DNA of 64,000 nucleotides, taken from positions 18,067,464 to 18,131,463 of the forward strand of contig OZ020490.1 of NCBI GenBank assembly GCA_963971405.1, given 5' to 3'. The position numbers were made by a program, and so were the translations under genes. The notes below the pieces were generated by a model that saw nothing but the letters and a program-made list of their open reading frames with translations, searched no databases and was not told the origin of the DNA. The stretch's first letter is position 1. Each line of letters starts with the position of its first letter. Positions 34,441-45,306 of this stretch are shown here, piece by piece. This DNA is from Psococerastis gibbosa. Its lineage: Eukaryota; Arthropoda; Insecta; Psocodea; Psocidae.

Positions 34441-34499
34441 AGTACAAACCACATCGATCGATAGATTATGTATAGTTTAATAATTATGTATAGTATACT

Positions 34500-34840
34500 A
34501 GTATTCGTAAGTCAGCATTGCCAGAACACACGATGGACTAGTTGTAACGTCGTTCAAGACTTGATTCTTTCTGGCCCTTGTTCCTCCCACTCCTAATGGA
34601 GTAATTGAAAAAAAGCGGCTGGCGGATTTGTTGCTGACCACAACAACAGCACAGACTTTTCCGTGAAGGCCACTCTTTTGTCCTGGAGTTAGGAAACTGG
34701 CCCCGAATGTGGAGGAACCCAATGAAGAGTCAATGGCAAGGATGCTTAAGGCAACGGGAAACCACTGCATTACAATTCCCCTGTACAAATATCAAGACAC
34801 AATTGCCATTATGATCACCAATCTTCGGTAGAAGAGGCTG
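34500..34840 (-). repeat. Family G, second copy
   Basis: AATGAAGAGTCAATGGCAAG, GGCAACGGGAAACCACTGCA and ATGATCACCAATCTTCGGTA match, inverted, 51600-51830 and 59850-60050. Confidence 0.6.
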
Positions 34841-35516
34841 AAAACTGAAAAAATTTACAGTAAAGAGTGTTAGCGATATTAAATATTGTAGATTAACTGT
34901 TAGCTTCTGTATTAGCAAGCTGTTGTTGCTGTTGGGGATCGTTAAACAATTTATTGTGTCGCAGGGTTGAGGGTACGATATCATAAGACAAGATTCAATC
35001 AATGAATACAACAATTATATTAAATGTAAAATAATAAGACACTCACCAATAGGATACAGCCGGTGCCCGACACGTTATAAATATATAAAGATAAATACTA
35101 TAATTACTTAAGTCCCTAATATGAAATTCGACTCCTTGAGTCCTGAGAGGTTCCTCCTTCTGTCCCTTCCGTCTTCAGTCTACCCTCCAAAGTCCCTCTG
35201 GGGTCTATTTAATACCTCGGTCGGCCATGTCACCAAAATGGCTGTCTGGTCTCACGCCACTCGCTTTCGCGGAAAACCGTCAGCAGTTTTGGGCCGGGAC
35301 CAGACAGGCACTCAGCAAGTTTCGCCGCCGGGTTGTCCATAACTATGGCTAGAATATAGATCCCAGAGGGGCAGAGGCGACGATCCTCTGACAGTAGGCT
35401 ACTGGCACAGGAAAAACAATATACAATATATACGATATGTGGTGATCCCAACGCGCCTTTTTGGCTTTGTGGCACCGGTTTTAGAATAATTTGTAATGTC
35501 TTTTGATAAATACACC

Positions 35517-35517
<1 letters not shown>
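34841..35517. other. No recognised feature
   Basis: Frames at 34730-35014 and 35121-35475 overlap on both strands; no domain seen. Confidence 0.35.

Positions 35518-35565
<48 letters not shown>
35518..35565 (+). repeat. ATT microsatellite
   Basis: About 16 perfect ATT units. Confidence 0.95.
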
Positions 35566-36099
35566 TGTATATACTGTATATACCTAGTATTTTGTCTGTG
35601 GTACGGGCTACTGAGAAAAATATACTGTTCCCCGGATGCATGCACTCACTCAGCGGTACCAGTATTGGGAAACGTTTTGCAATGTCGTAACGTAATATCC
35701 CTATCTCCCCCCCCCCTCTTCTCTCCAATATCGCAAAAAAAGCATCATAAAATCAGGATTACAGCGTTATTAAAAACACAGTTAACCATACACATATAGC
35801 CTTATGTGATGTAAACGTATTGAAATACCGCTATTCATGCATCGTGAAAAATACGACGGTCCCTTCACCAATGAGAGAATTAAATTCTGCTGGTATTCTT
35901 TTCAATTTTATTTACTATGGGACTCAGTTGGGCCGTTGGCATTAAAAAAAACTTCGAGTGAAAGGTTGCAGTGACAGTCGACAATATTCTTTCGATATGA
36001 ATGTACTGAATATTTATACAAGCGGGGCTTGGGACCGCCCCCCTTGCGCCTGCGGCGGGTGGCAGCTCGCCCCATCGGGGCCTTGCATGGTTCCATAGA

Positions 36100-36510
36100 G
36101 ACATTCCGCAGCACAACTTCAATTTACAGAATTTCCTAATTTTCCACGCAATTTTTTAAATTTTTGTCTGTCATAAGAACCTTCTGACAAAAAAAAAAGA
36201 AAAAAAAAAGTGAAATCGGTCCAGCCGTTCATGCGTGATGGCGGGACCAAGGGAAATAGAGATTCATTTTTATATGTAGAGATTGGGCATTACGCAGCTC
36301 GGCCCTGCATGACACAACTTCAATTTCCAAAATTTTCAATTTTCTAATTTTCCGCGCAATTTTTAAATTTTTTCTGTCATAAGAACCTTCTACTGCAATA
36401 ACAAACACAATAACAAAAAAAAAAAAAAATAGTGAAATCGGTACAGCCGTTCACCCGTGATGCCGTGACATAGGGAAATAGGGATTCATTTTTATATTTT
36501 TTTTTTAAGG
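36100..36510 (+). mobile_element. RTE-like LINE 3' end, tandemly duplicated
   Basis: Two units of about 205 bp share GCACAACTTCAATTT, CTAATTTTCC, CTGTCATAAGAACCTTCT, GTGAAATCGG-CAGCCGTTCA and AAATAG-GATTCATTTTTATA. The AAATCGGTCCAGCCGTT motif is the classic 3' end of RTE-type LINEs in arthropods and other animals. A-rich runs in each unit. Confidence 0.7.
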
Positions 36511-36680
36511 CGCGGGACTCTTTAAAAAAAAAAAAAAAAAATTATAGTATATAGAGAGAGATAAATGCTTCAGCATAATTATGGCGATTATCTTTAATTT
36601 TAATCTTGAATTAAAAATGTAAACACTAAAGATGGTAATTTTGAATGTACAGTGCTACCGGTATACAATTTTTTTTTTGT

Positions 36681-37130
36681 TTAGGCGGCTATTCCACTTG
36701 TCAGTTTTCCTTCAATTTTGATAATGTCATTGACGGAAGTATCATCAATGTTGCATTTATATTTTTACACCTCATTCCACTTGTCTACAATAATTGACGA
36801 TTTTTGTTTTCAATTTTTTCCAATTTTGCAAGTTTGGTCTTTCTTTTAATTTTATATTTTTATAATCTACAAGAAATTTTATGATTTAAATTATGAAATA
36901 ATTCGTTCGTTCTCAAGAAATTATAATTACAATTATTATTATTATCTCCAGACGACGGCATTGTTTAATTTTAGTTTGCTATTGTTTGTAAAGCGTGATT
37001 TTACTCTATGATCATTGATCAATTTTAACATGCGGAAGTTAAAATGGACAATGACATAGAGTAAAAGTTAATTTGCATCAATTATTGATGCACAAATGAC
37101 GGAATATTGACAAGTGGAATAGCCGGCTTA
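36681..37130. mobile_element. Harbinger-like foldback MITE M6
   Basis: The element 36684-37127 (444 bp) is flanked by TTA on both sides. Tips GGCGGCTATTCCACTTGTCA and TGACAAGTGGAATAGCCGGC. A second ATTCCACTTGTC at about 36775 suggests a nested or rearranged arm. It lacks the TGGTAGCAGAC core. Confidence 0.75.
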
Positions 37131-37189
37131 CATTTATTACCCCAAAAATAAGTAAATACTAAACCAGGGGAAAATGTAAGCAAGATAAT

Positions 37190-37925
37190 GTTTAGGTTTT
37201 ATAGTGGAAGAATAGTAGACTTTCTGCAAAAAAGGGGGGGCCGGGGGTCTCCCCCGGGGGAATTATTTTGAAAAAGAATAGGCCCAGAATAGTGGAATTT
37301 AAGCACTTTGAAAGCAGGTATGCTCATATTTTACATATGAAGAATATTACAGCTAACAAGGTGGGCCCGGGGGCTACCGTGGGGAATGTTTTTTAAAGAT
37401 ACACCTGAAATATTTTGTCGGCAAAAAATTTTGATTTTGCAGACGATAAAATTATTAACAAAACTGGAAACAGGGGGATCGGGGCCTCCCCGGGGAATTT
37501 TTTGAAGAAATATCTGAAAAAATTTCTGTTTTGCTAAATTTTGGGGGGTCCGGACCCCACTGAACCCCCCCCCCCTTGGCTACGCCACTGAATAAAAATA
37601 AGGTAAAAGAAGAAAACAGAAAAGAAAAAAAATACGATGGTTTTTCAAGTTGATGTTACTGCAATAGGAATGTAGGCAAATGTCCATGAGCGTAGCCAGA
37701 GCGAGATGCCCCCCCCCCCCCCAAAACATTTGACGAGTTAACACTAGATAAAATTCTGTTTTCTCTGATGAATTTACACAATAAAAAAAATGCGGGGAAT
37801 TTTAACGATAGATATAATAAGTTTTAAATGTATTCCGAAAAATTTCAAATAAACCAGCGAAAACCAATCGATTTAATTGACCACATGCCCCCCTCTCGAT
37901 CCATACCTAACTACGCCCATGAAAA
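37190..37925. mobile_element. hAT-like debris with G/C runs
   Basis: TTGGCTACGCCACTGA (37578-37593) is the inverse of the common hAT tip CAGTGGCGTAGCCA. Another pair, CATGAGCGTAGCCAG (about 37686) and CTAACTACGCCCATG (about 37908), brackets a further short element. No transposase frame and no clear duplications. Confidence 0.5.
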
Positions 37926-38556
37926 TAAATGTTGAACCCAATCACATACTCAATTTAAGCTAGCTACTTATATTGCATTATATCCAAAAGGCTTATTTTA
38001 GAGAAGCGTGAAACCATACAAAAAAAAATTATTACCCCCACTTCTCCCACTAATGTTTTAGGTGAAATGACTCATATTCTCATATGAAAAAAGATATGCT
38101 CGTTAGATTCCAAAAGCCCCCCTAACAATTTTATTAGTCAGTAATCCTGTGCAATTGCAATTTACTAACTTTGAAGTGGACACAAAATGCACGTGCGCGG
38201 TAAAAAATTGTGGATATTTCGTTATGAAAAGCTTTGTGTGCGTACATATTAATTGCCTCTTTTGTGTCTGTACCCATATCAGTTCACGTTGCGCTATGCA
38301 CGTTTTATTAATATAGCATTGTTAGAGTTTTTCTCATTACAATGTACTTTAACAGATTATTTTCATTTGATTTATTTACGTCCGGTAGGGTCGGTTTATT
38401 TGAGAGCTGGAATGAATAGCCTTAACTATTGCGTAGAAGATGTGAGTAGACAAATTTTTCTGTCATATGAATTTTGTTTCACGTAATTATAATGCTAAGA
38501 AAGGCATTCAAATCTAGCTACGAGCTGCCACCGGCAGCATTCAAAGATTGTTTTCA
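37926..38556. other. No recognised feature
   Basis: A 77-residue frame at 38253-38486 has no motif. Confidence 0.35.
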
Positions 38557-38856
38557 AGCTAAAATTAAAGTAAAAGTAAAGTAAATTCGTGTCGGGGTGG
38601 TACTACCCGTGGTGCAGGAGTTTTCAGGTTGCATCAACAGCCTCCTGTTTAACCTATCGACAGTCAGGGAAGACTGCCGGGACCGCCGGCTTTACATGCC
38701 CTCCGAAGCATGGTAGTCAGAAGATAAATAATTGTACCACTAGAAAATTTTGGCATTCGGGTGGGACTCGAACCAGTCACCTTCTGGATGATAGTCCGAG
38801 TCGTTACCTCTACGCCATTCTGACTACTTTACTTTTACTTTACTAGCTAAAATTAA
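38557..38856 (-). mobile_element. SINE-A variant with 12-bp target duplication
   Basis: Flanked by AGCTAAAATTAA at 38557-38568 and 38845-38856. Minus-strand B box (inverse GGGACTCGAACC at about 38763). The body GGCTTTACATGCCCTCCGAA matches SINE-A, but about 45 bp near 38715-38755 are different, so this is a subfamily. An AGTAAA-repeat tail lies on the left. Confidence 0.8.
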
Positions 38857-39552
38857 GATTCGCAATTCAATGCATCCCTTCCACAGGCCTACCATGGCAT
38901 TTCAAATAAAATAAAATCAAATTTATTACATTAAAACAAATTTAAACAAGAGCTTAGCCTGTATTTAGATTAAAATATTCTAAATAAACCGCAATGATTG
39001 TAACTTTGCTTGCGGGAGTTAATGTAGATTAAATGAGACTGGTTTGTCAAATTGGCAATGTCAATGGAGATGAATTCCAGGCACGAAGGTCGCAAAAACA
39101 AAATGATTTCCGTTTGCTGGGAGAGGGCAATCGTAATAACACTCGTATTAAAATCATTTAAATTATTCCCAGGGCAAGTTATTCTATAAGTTGTAACCGC
39201 CATGGTATCAAATTAATACAATAATAATAATGGGCAGAAGATTCACCAGCGGTTAATTTTGATTTTGTATTGAACTATAGATTATTAAGTATATATATAT
39301 ATATATATATTCACACAGCGACACAAGTCCCTAAAGAGTAAATAATGCTGGGGTTGACATTTTATTTGTAAAAAATGCAAAATGTATTATATTATTACTA
39401 TTATTATTATTATTTTTTTAATTGGGGGACAGGTGTTACCTGTGTGCCTATTGGCCTATTGTGCCCCCTACAACAAAGTATCTACATCACTTCTACATCA
39501 CTTTCCCGAGGCCTATCTCCCTCAGGAGAGCCAGGATCTTGAATGGATTCAG
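38857..39552. other. No gene; AT microsatellite at 39288-39311
   Basis: About 12 TA units at 39288-39311, and an ATT-rich run at 39388-39420. Otherwise nothing recognised. Confidence 0.5.
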
Positions 39553-40190
39553 AAGTGGTACCTAGGTCTTTTATATGTAACTACAAGCTTCCCGAGCATC
39601 TGCTCTTCTTCGTGCGATTGCATCGCATCGCATCGCAGGTCCTCCACACCTTCATTACAGAATCTGCAAGACTACAGTTGTCTCCCCAAGAGACTCCAGA
39701 TATTTAACCCCAGGACCAAAGACGCCAAGGCCTGTTCTTGGTTTTGTACTTCCTAGCCCAGTAGCCATCAGTAAACCACTTGATTGTGTGACTATTGAGA
39801 ATTCCTGCTGATTCGCAGCATTCATGTCCCTGATATAGTTTCGAATTCCCTCCTAAAACTGTATTTTGGATGGTCTATCGCTTGGCATATCCAGGCAGTG
39901 GTCAGACGTAGTAGTCAAAGAGGCTGAGTCTCTCTTAATTGCCATTCCACTCCTAATAATGTCATTTCGGCTGAAGTTTCCACTGGAACATGGAGGGGTG
40001 GGAAGTCCAGTACTATCTCCATTGCTGCAGTGGGACAGGATTTCATAGCCCCTGTAAAGCATCATGTTAGAGAATACGGGCTTCTGAATGTAGCCATAAT
40101 TTGGATTATTCAGAGAAAAATTCTCATGTGGTTTGATTTTGCCGTGTCCATGAAGCCATGACCAATGGTATGGTTACAGCAGGAAAAGAC
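39553..40190 (-). pseudogene. Non-LTR retrotransposon relic: RT C-terminus and RNase H
   Basis: On the minus strand about 40040-39925 reads AMKSCPTAAMEIVLDFPPLH then VPVETSAEMT, the linker typical before RNase H in I/R1/LOA-type LINEs (TGAMR..P..A.E..L.LPPLH). From about 39800 it reads IKWFTDGYW, and in the next frame TGLGVFGPGVKYLESLGETT, the RNase H start (WFTDGS...TG.GVFGP......LG...). Stops and frameshifts separate these. The first catalytic Asp (the D of TDG) is visible, the others are not. A dead copy. Confidence 0.8.
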
Positions 40191-40767
40191 AGGCTGTAAA
40201 TTATTTACTTACTTACGTACTTAAAATTTATCATGTAAAATTGCATGACCCATTACGTTATATTATGCCATAAAATTCACTCATATTGTAAAATGACCAT
40301 ATAGTGCATTGCATTGTTGTGAAATTTAATACAATAAAAAAATCTTTAGCCTATATTCCGTAGCCTAAACTGAAATATACCGGAGGTAAGCACCGAAAGC
40401 AGCAACAGTCATCTTAAAATTACGTAATAACTATCCCCCGAACACAATCTGGCCAGGTGAGTATTAAATTATAAATTGGCAAGGTCCTCTTAAACGGGCG
40501 AAATGGGAAGCTTCTCTTTTTAGGGTGTCCGCTGGTGACAATTTTGCTGCGCATTTTCCAACGTCGTGCAAAAACGGTCTGAACAGCTTCCGTGTTTTGT
40601 CCCTTTGAAAACTTCTTCGTAATTGGGTTTCAATGGAATTCTTCCTTAGAGTTGCTCTCCTCACCCCGTTGCATAATAAAACATGCATTCTAGCGTAATG
40701 ATTGTGTTGGCCAAAATGGAAACCAAAAATATTCCAGCAGTAAGACTTCGGGGGAAAGGCGGTAGCG
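40191..40767. other. No recognised gene
   Basis: The 136-residue minus-strand frame (40464-40874) overlaps SINE-B at its start and shows no conserved domain in the rest. Confidence 0.35.
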
Positions 40768-40920
40768 TATTTGTACTTGTGCGAGTCTCTCCACACCTTG
40801 AGATCGGAGACGTGTTGTAAATCGACACAAGTACCTATTGGGTTACTTATTGAGATTAATCGGATATTATACATTAAATTGTGTGTTTGCGATTTGCAAT
40901 TTTTAAAAATAAAAAATAAT
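40768..40920 (+). mobile_element. SINE-B copy
   Basis: TACTTGTGCGAGTCTCTCCA, CACCTTGAGATCGGAGAC, CGACACAAGTACCTATTGGG, ACATTAAATTGTGTGTTTGC then an A-rich tail. The A-box half is altered. Confidence 0.65.
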
Positions 40921-41184
40921 AAAAAAATATGTAAGCCTGAACTACAATAATATTCTAGGTCCTCACAGACGCTGGCGATTCACTGACGATTTAAGGGCAA
41001 CAAACGCTGGTAAATCATCCAGGCGACCACAGACTAGTGTATTTTTTTTACTGCCGACTCCCAAGACAACTAAGACAATAATGAAATAAAATAAAATACT
41101 AAAAAATCTAATATAATAAATGCATAAATTCGAAACAAAATAAGTATTTCAGAAAAACTAAAAAAAAATAATAATAATATGAGC

Positions 41185-41340
41185 TAGATTGCCTCTTTTT
41201 TAACTCAACTAGAAACGACCAGGCCCGCGAGATTTACATGCCCTCTAAAGGATAGCGAGGAAATGCTCAGACTCGAACCGACAACTTCTTGGATGAGAAT
41301 TGAGAGTCTGAGTCCTTACCACTACGGTACACATCTTGGA
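41185..41340 (-). mobile_element. SINE-A copy, diverged
   Basis: TTTACATGCCCTCTAAAGGA, CAGACTCGAACCGACAACTT (inverse B box) and AGTCTGAGTCCTTACCACTA. It has lost the 3' body. Confidence 0.6.
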
Positions 41341-43633
41341 AGGAAGAACTCCTCGGCAAATTTGTTGGATGAAGAAACCAATTACATTCCTCATTGACCA
41401 CCCAAACTGGAACAGTTTCGAAACACAGCTCGTTTCAATTGCTACAGCAGGGAATCCTTTCTTTTGCTGTTGCTTTTTCTGCAGTAAAGGGGGAATATAT
41501 TCGACCCCTTGTTGATTGGTCAAACCGTTTCAAAACTCTTTCTGAACTCTTTCATTTCATGAATCTTGATTGAAATCCTTTGACCTCTACAAAGACTGGA
41601 TTTTTTCTTTACACTGTGAGTAGTGGGGTTTGCAATCTTTACTAAGTAAATAAGTAAATAAAGGGTGGTGAAACTTTTGGCGCAGCAATATGACAGAACC
41701 TCTAGCCAGAACAACGAACAACCGTTTGCTATGATCAATGGTCTTCGTAAATTTGAACTGAACCTGCGCCCATAGAAGGTCTTCACAATGTCGGTGTTAT
41801 CGAGTTATCTAGTTAGAAGTTGTTGTTGTTGTTGTTGTTTCCAACGCCTGCTGGGTAATCTGTGTTAGAAAGATGTACATTTCTTATATCAAAATGACGA
41901 GAAGAATTTATCCTATTTGTTGTGATTTTTTTTGTGTTTCATAATTTTTACACTTCTAAGGTTTCACCGTCTTCACCGATTGTCTCTTAGGTACTTCTAC
42001 TCATATGAATATGAATGGAATAAATTTAAAGGGGGCTTGACAAAGACGAATTCAATGGAAAGGGCAGCTTGATAATCCATAGGACCACATGGCGTCTGTT
42101 TTCTGTATAGATCCCCCTGTGTAGTCGAATCTGACGCTGTCCAGTTGCATACATCTTGGCCACGTCTTCCACTTAACATAATACTTCAGTGGTCGGCTTT
42201 CTTTTAATTAGGCAGAAAGCCTGGTTTGATGAAAATAACATGGACCTCCATCTATCATAGGAATTTTCATATAATGATCTACTGTAAATCTAACAACGCT
42301 CCTGTGGCAGTAGTTAGTTTATTATTTTAATTTACTTTTCAAAATTACTTTTCATTTCATTCTTCTTTTGTTTTAAATAAAATAATACAAAAATAAATTG
42401 ATTGAAATTGTCTATAAATTTATGGGCTGCAGGATGTTTTGTCTCGATAGTTTGATGATTTTTAAAATCGTAAATTGTTTAAGGGACTTTTTATGGACCC
42501 AGGCCTACTTGCCGAACGACATCGTCCCCATGAACATTATTTGTATTGTTTCCATATGAATTTCCGGCCATTGGCTGACCTATTGCTTAAAAGCAGAAAT
42601 GCTGTTAGCAGGCGTCTGAATACCTGTACAAACAAAACAAATACTTCAAATCTACATTTACTATTTACATTTTTAACCCCTAGAATCATTTAATACTAAC
42701 TGGGTACGTTTTAAAAATGGCTGGACATAGAGCCGTGGCAAGTGGCCTGAGAAATTATAGATTTTTTTTGGCGGAAAGCGAATGTTCCATTTCTCCGTTA
42801 TACAACTCAAAGCAAACCCAGCAGTACTTTTGCAGTAGACTAGCTTTTGTGTACCGGTGCTAAGTGAAAGGTGACCGCACGAAGCAATAGCAAATCCGAT
42901 CCTGTTGAAAGCTCGCGGCAAATTAGATTCTCCATTTGATTTTTCCCCTTCCGTTAATCGAAAACAGACCATCAAGTGAGTATTTACCGACCCCCCCCCC
43001 CCCCCCCACCTCCCTACCCTACTCCCCCTCTTACATCCTTTCCCATTGACGACAGTTTTACTTTCTCTTGACAGTTTTGTGCGCACTACAAAGAGAATTC
43101 TGTAGATCTACTTTCCAGCAAACATCGTATATACCTCTGTTCGTGATCACAAAAAAAGCTCATGATTTATTTTATGGTGGATTTATGTTTTTGTGTATTA
43201 TTTTTTTAATACAGGCTTTTTCGTCCCCCCCCCCCCTTCAAATAATTTTAGCTGCAGTACCAGTGTGTACCTCTTTTCAGTAAGAGGTTTCCAAATTTTC
43301 TTAAACTATAGAAGCCCGGATATTTTTTTAACAAAATTAATTAATTCCGATTTCCACCAATTCCGCAAAGATATGATAATCCTCGTATGTAAAGTTCAGT
43401 ACAAGATATATTCCATTCGCACCTGAAAAATTCCACAAGCTCCTATCTATACGATATACTACTATTCAATCATTTCAATCATATCTATGACGGCCCCCGA
43501 TCTCCCTCATCCCCAAAATTCTGGTTCCAAATCCAAAAGAGCTTTGTTTTACGACCGCAATTCAATATCGTTTGAAAAGTAATACATGCCTTATTTAATT
43601 AAACTTACTTCATACTGTGTATGGGCTTTCATG
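41341..43633. other. No recognised gene; GTT microsatellite and C runs
   Basis: GTT repeats at 41819-41840 and C runs at 42991-43008 and 43225-43237. Several frames (41245-41523, 41520-41786, 42673-43086) have no motif. Confidence 0.4.
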
Positions 43634-43778
43634 TTAGGCGCTTATTCCACCGACGTCAATAGTCAAAATATTGCTGATATTGACGTGGTAGCAGACATTT
43701 TTACACTGTCTTTTATGTCTACTACCACGTCAAACACGTCAATAGGGAACTATTAACATCGGTGGAATAAGCGCCTTA
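43634..43778. mobile_element. Harbinger-like foldback MITE M7
   Basis: The element 43637-43775 (139 bp) is flanked by TTA on both sides. Tips GGCGCTTATTCCACCGA and TCGGTGGAATAAGCGCC. Central TTGACGTGGTAGCAGACATT pairs with ATGTCTACTACCACGTCAA. The flanking arm sequence is unlike M4 or M5. Confidence 0.85.
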
Positions 43779-44663
43779 GCATACCGTGGCTAATAGCTGG
43801 GTCTCGTGAAAAATTTAACTGCAGTTCAGTGCCGGGTTTGGCTATGGGGCCAGGATTGCACAAGCCGCAAAATACAAAATCTCAATAGATAAAAAAACAA
43901 CAACAAACTAAAGCAAATAAATAAACTTGTCGAAATTTTTGGCGGGAAATTGAAATTAATGATTAATCGACTTACTCTATCATTGTATTCTATTAAATTG
44001 TGCCCGCCGTGTCTCTATTTTATAAATTATAGTGGAATATTCGTGTAAGGGTGCAAGACTTTTCTGCCCGAGAAAGGGCCCCCACAATTCTATAAATATA
44101 ATAAATAGTTCTGGCGCAGGGGCCCCTACAATGCCTAACCGGGCACTGCTGTAGTTATAAGCTCTGCACGTATGGAAGGTTGGTGAATTCCATATAAAAA
44201 AAGCTCCGCCCTGAAAGCCACAAAAACAACAATCAAATTTAACGTGTCTTTGTCCCAAACGGTGCTCAGGTGATGGTTGCAGGCTTTACAGCTATTTTTA
44301 CGGCTTTTTCACAATTGAAAATGAGATTCACAGACTATGGCTCTGCCAGTGTTATTTGACTGATTTATTGACACCCGAAATGTTATTATAGCTGAGTATG
44401 AGTGATGGGCTTCTGTTTAGAAATCACCGTAAAAAAATTCCATTCCACCGTAACAGGCTGCGTTCGAAGAACGTATGACAAACTGTCACAGCATAGCTTT
44501 TGGAAACATAGTGCTTCTGGTTGGGATTGCTGACTTCAGCAGCTAGTCCAAGTGAACAATTTCAACACCCTGCTGTTGTCGTGTTCGATGGTCTCAATGA
44601 CCGTGTACAAAACCTTTCAGAATGTGAAAAACACTTGCTGGTCTAACTTCTATTTACTCGCCT
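43779..44663. other. No recognised gene
   Basis: A 92-residue minus-strand frame (43980-44258) has no known motif. Confidence 0.35.
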
Positions 44664-44703
44664 CTATATTGATTAACCGAAATTAGAGGATATGGAAAAA
44701 ACT

Positions 44704-44775
44704 GGGCTTGGCGGGATTCGAACCCACGATCTATGCCTAACCGGGGCGTCGTCTTAACCGCTGGACCACAAGCCC
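44704..44775 (-). tRNA. tRNA-like sequence in element E copy (c)
   Basis: 72 nt that fold as a cloverleaf: acceptor GGGCTTG/CAAGCCC, anticodon stem ACGCC/GGCAT (one weak pair), T arm GTGGG-TTCGAAT-CCCGC, variable loop of 5. The anticodon position reads GGT (Thr), but base 33 is C rather than T, so decoding is doubtful. A box TGGTCCAGCGG and a perfect B box. A T6 run follows 3'. More likely a SINE-type tRNA-derived promoter than a translation tRNA. Confidence 0.6.
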
Positions 44776-45116
44776 CGACAAGTCCAGTAAATGCCAAATC
44801 CTCTACTTATGCTCTAATTGACATGATTCGTGTTGCTAGACACGTTAGCACAACTACACAACTATCTAACCGAACATATCCTCTAATTTCGGTTATAACG
44901 TGGAGGTTACCTCTTCAACCAAAGTTAATTTAATGTCAGTGTTATATATACCATATAATACTACAATGTAATGAATAAAGCATTGCCTTTATACAATTAA
45001 GTCAGCTCACAGACCTGTTCGGTTAGATAGTTGTGTAGTTGTGCTATCCTGTCTAGCAACACGAATCATGTCAATTAGAGCATAAGTAGAGGATTTGGCA
45101 TTTACTGGACTTGTCG

Positions 45117-45188
45117 GGGCTTGTAGTCCAGCGGTTAAGACGACGCCCCGGCTAGGCGTAGATCGTGGGTTCGAATCCCGCCAAGCCC
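45117..45188 (+). tRNA. tRNA-like sequence in element E copy (d)
   Basis: 72 nt with perfect acceptor (GGGCTTG/CAAGCCC) and anticodon stem (ACGCC/GGCGT). The loop CCGGCTA gives GGC at the anticodon position (Ala), differing from GGT in copies (c) and (g). Base 33 is C. D stem GTC/GAC. B box GGTTCGAATCC. TTTTTT at 45191-45196 would end Pol III transcription. Confidence 0.6.
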
Positions 45189-45306
45189 ACTTTTTTCCAT
45201 ATCCTCTAATTTCGGTTATAACGAGGAGGTTACCTCTTCAACCAAAGTTAATTTAATGTCAGTGTTATATATACCATATAATACTACAATGTAATCTATA
45301 TTGATT

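Larger units (their letters stand above)
44664..45306. mobile_element. Element E composite (c+d): two tRNA-like cassettes head to head
   Basis: The insert 44675-45295 is bounded by CTATATTGATT at 44664-44674 and 45296-45306 (11-bp duplication), so both halves moved or formed as one unit. Plus-strand order: I' (AACCGAAATTAGAGG), tRNA on minus, core inverted, I, T arm, core, tRNA on plus, I (CATATCCTCTAATTTCGGTT), T arm ending CTACAATGTA. The T arm (about 76 bp) is present twice and nearly identical. Confidence 0.8.

Noticed and set aside
35496-35799. Poly-Tyr or poly-Ile frames
   Set aside because: Products of the ATT microsatellite at 35518-35565.
40464-40874. 136-residue minus-strand frame
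   Set aside because: Starts inside a SINE-B copy; the rest matches nothing I recognise.
42673-43086. 137-residue minus-strand frame
   Set aside because: Includes a poly-Gly stretch made by a C run; no domain.
44704-45188. Ordinary translation tRNA genes
   Set aside because: They lie inside mobile elements with target duplications, have C33, and the anticodon varies between copies.
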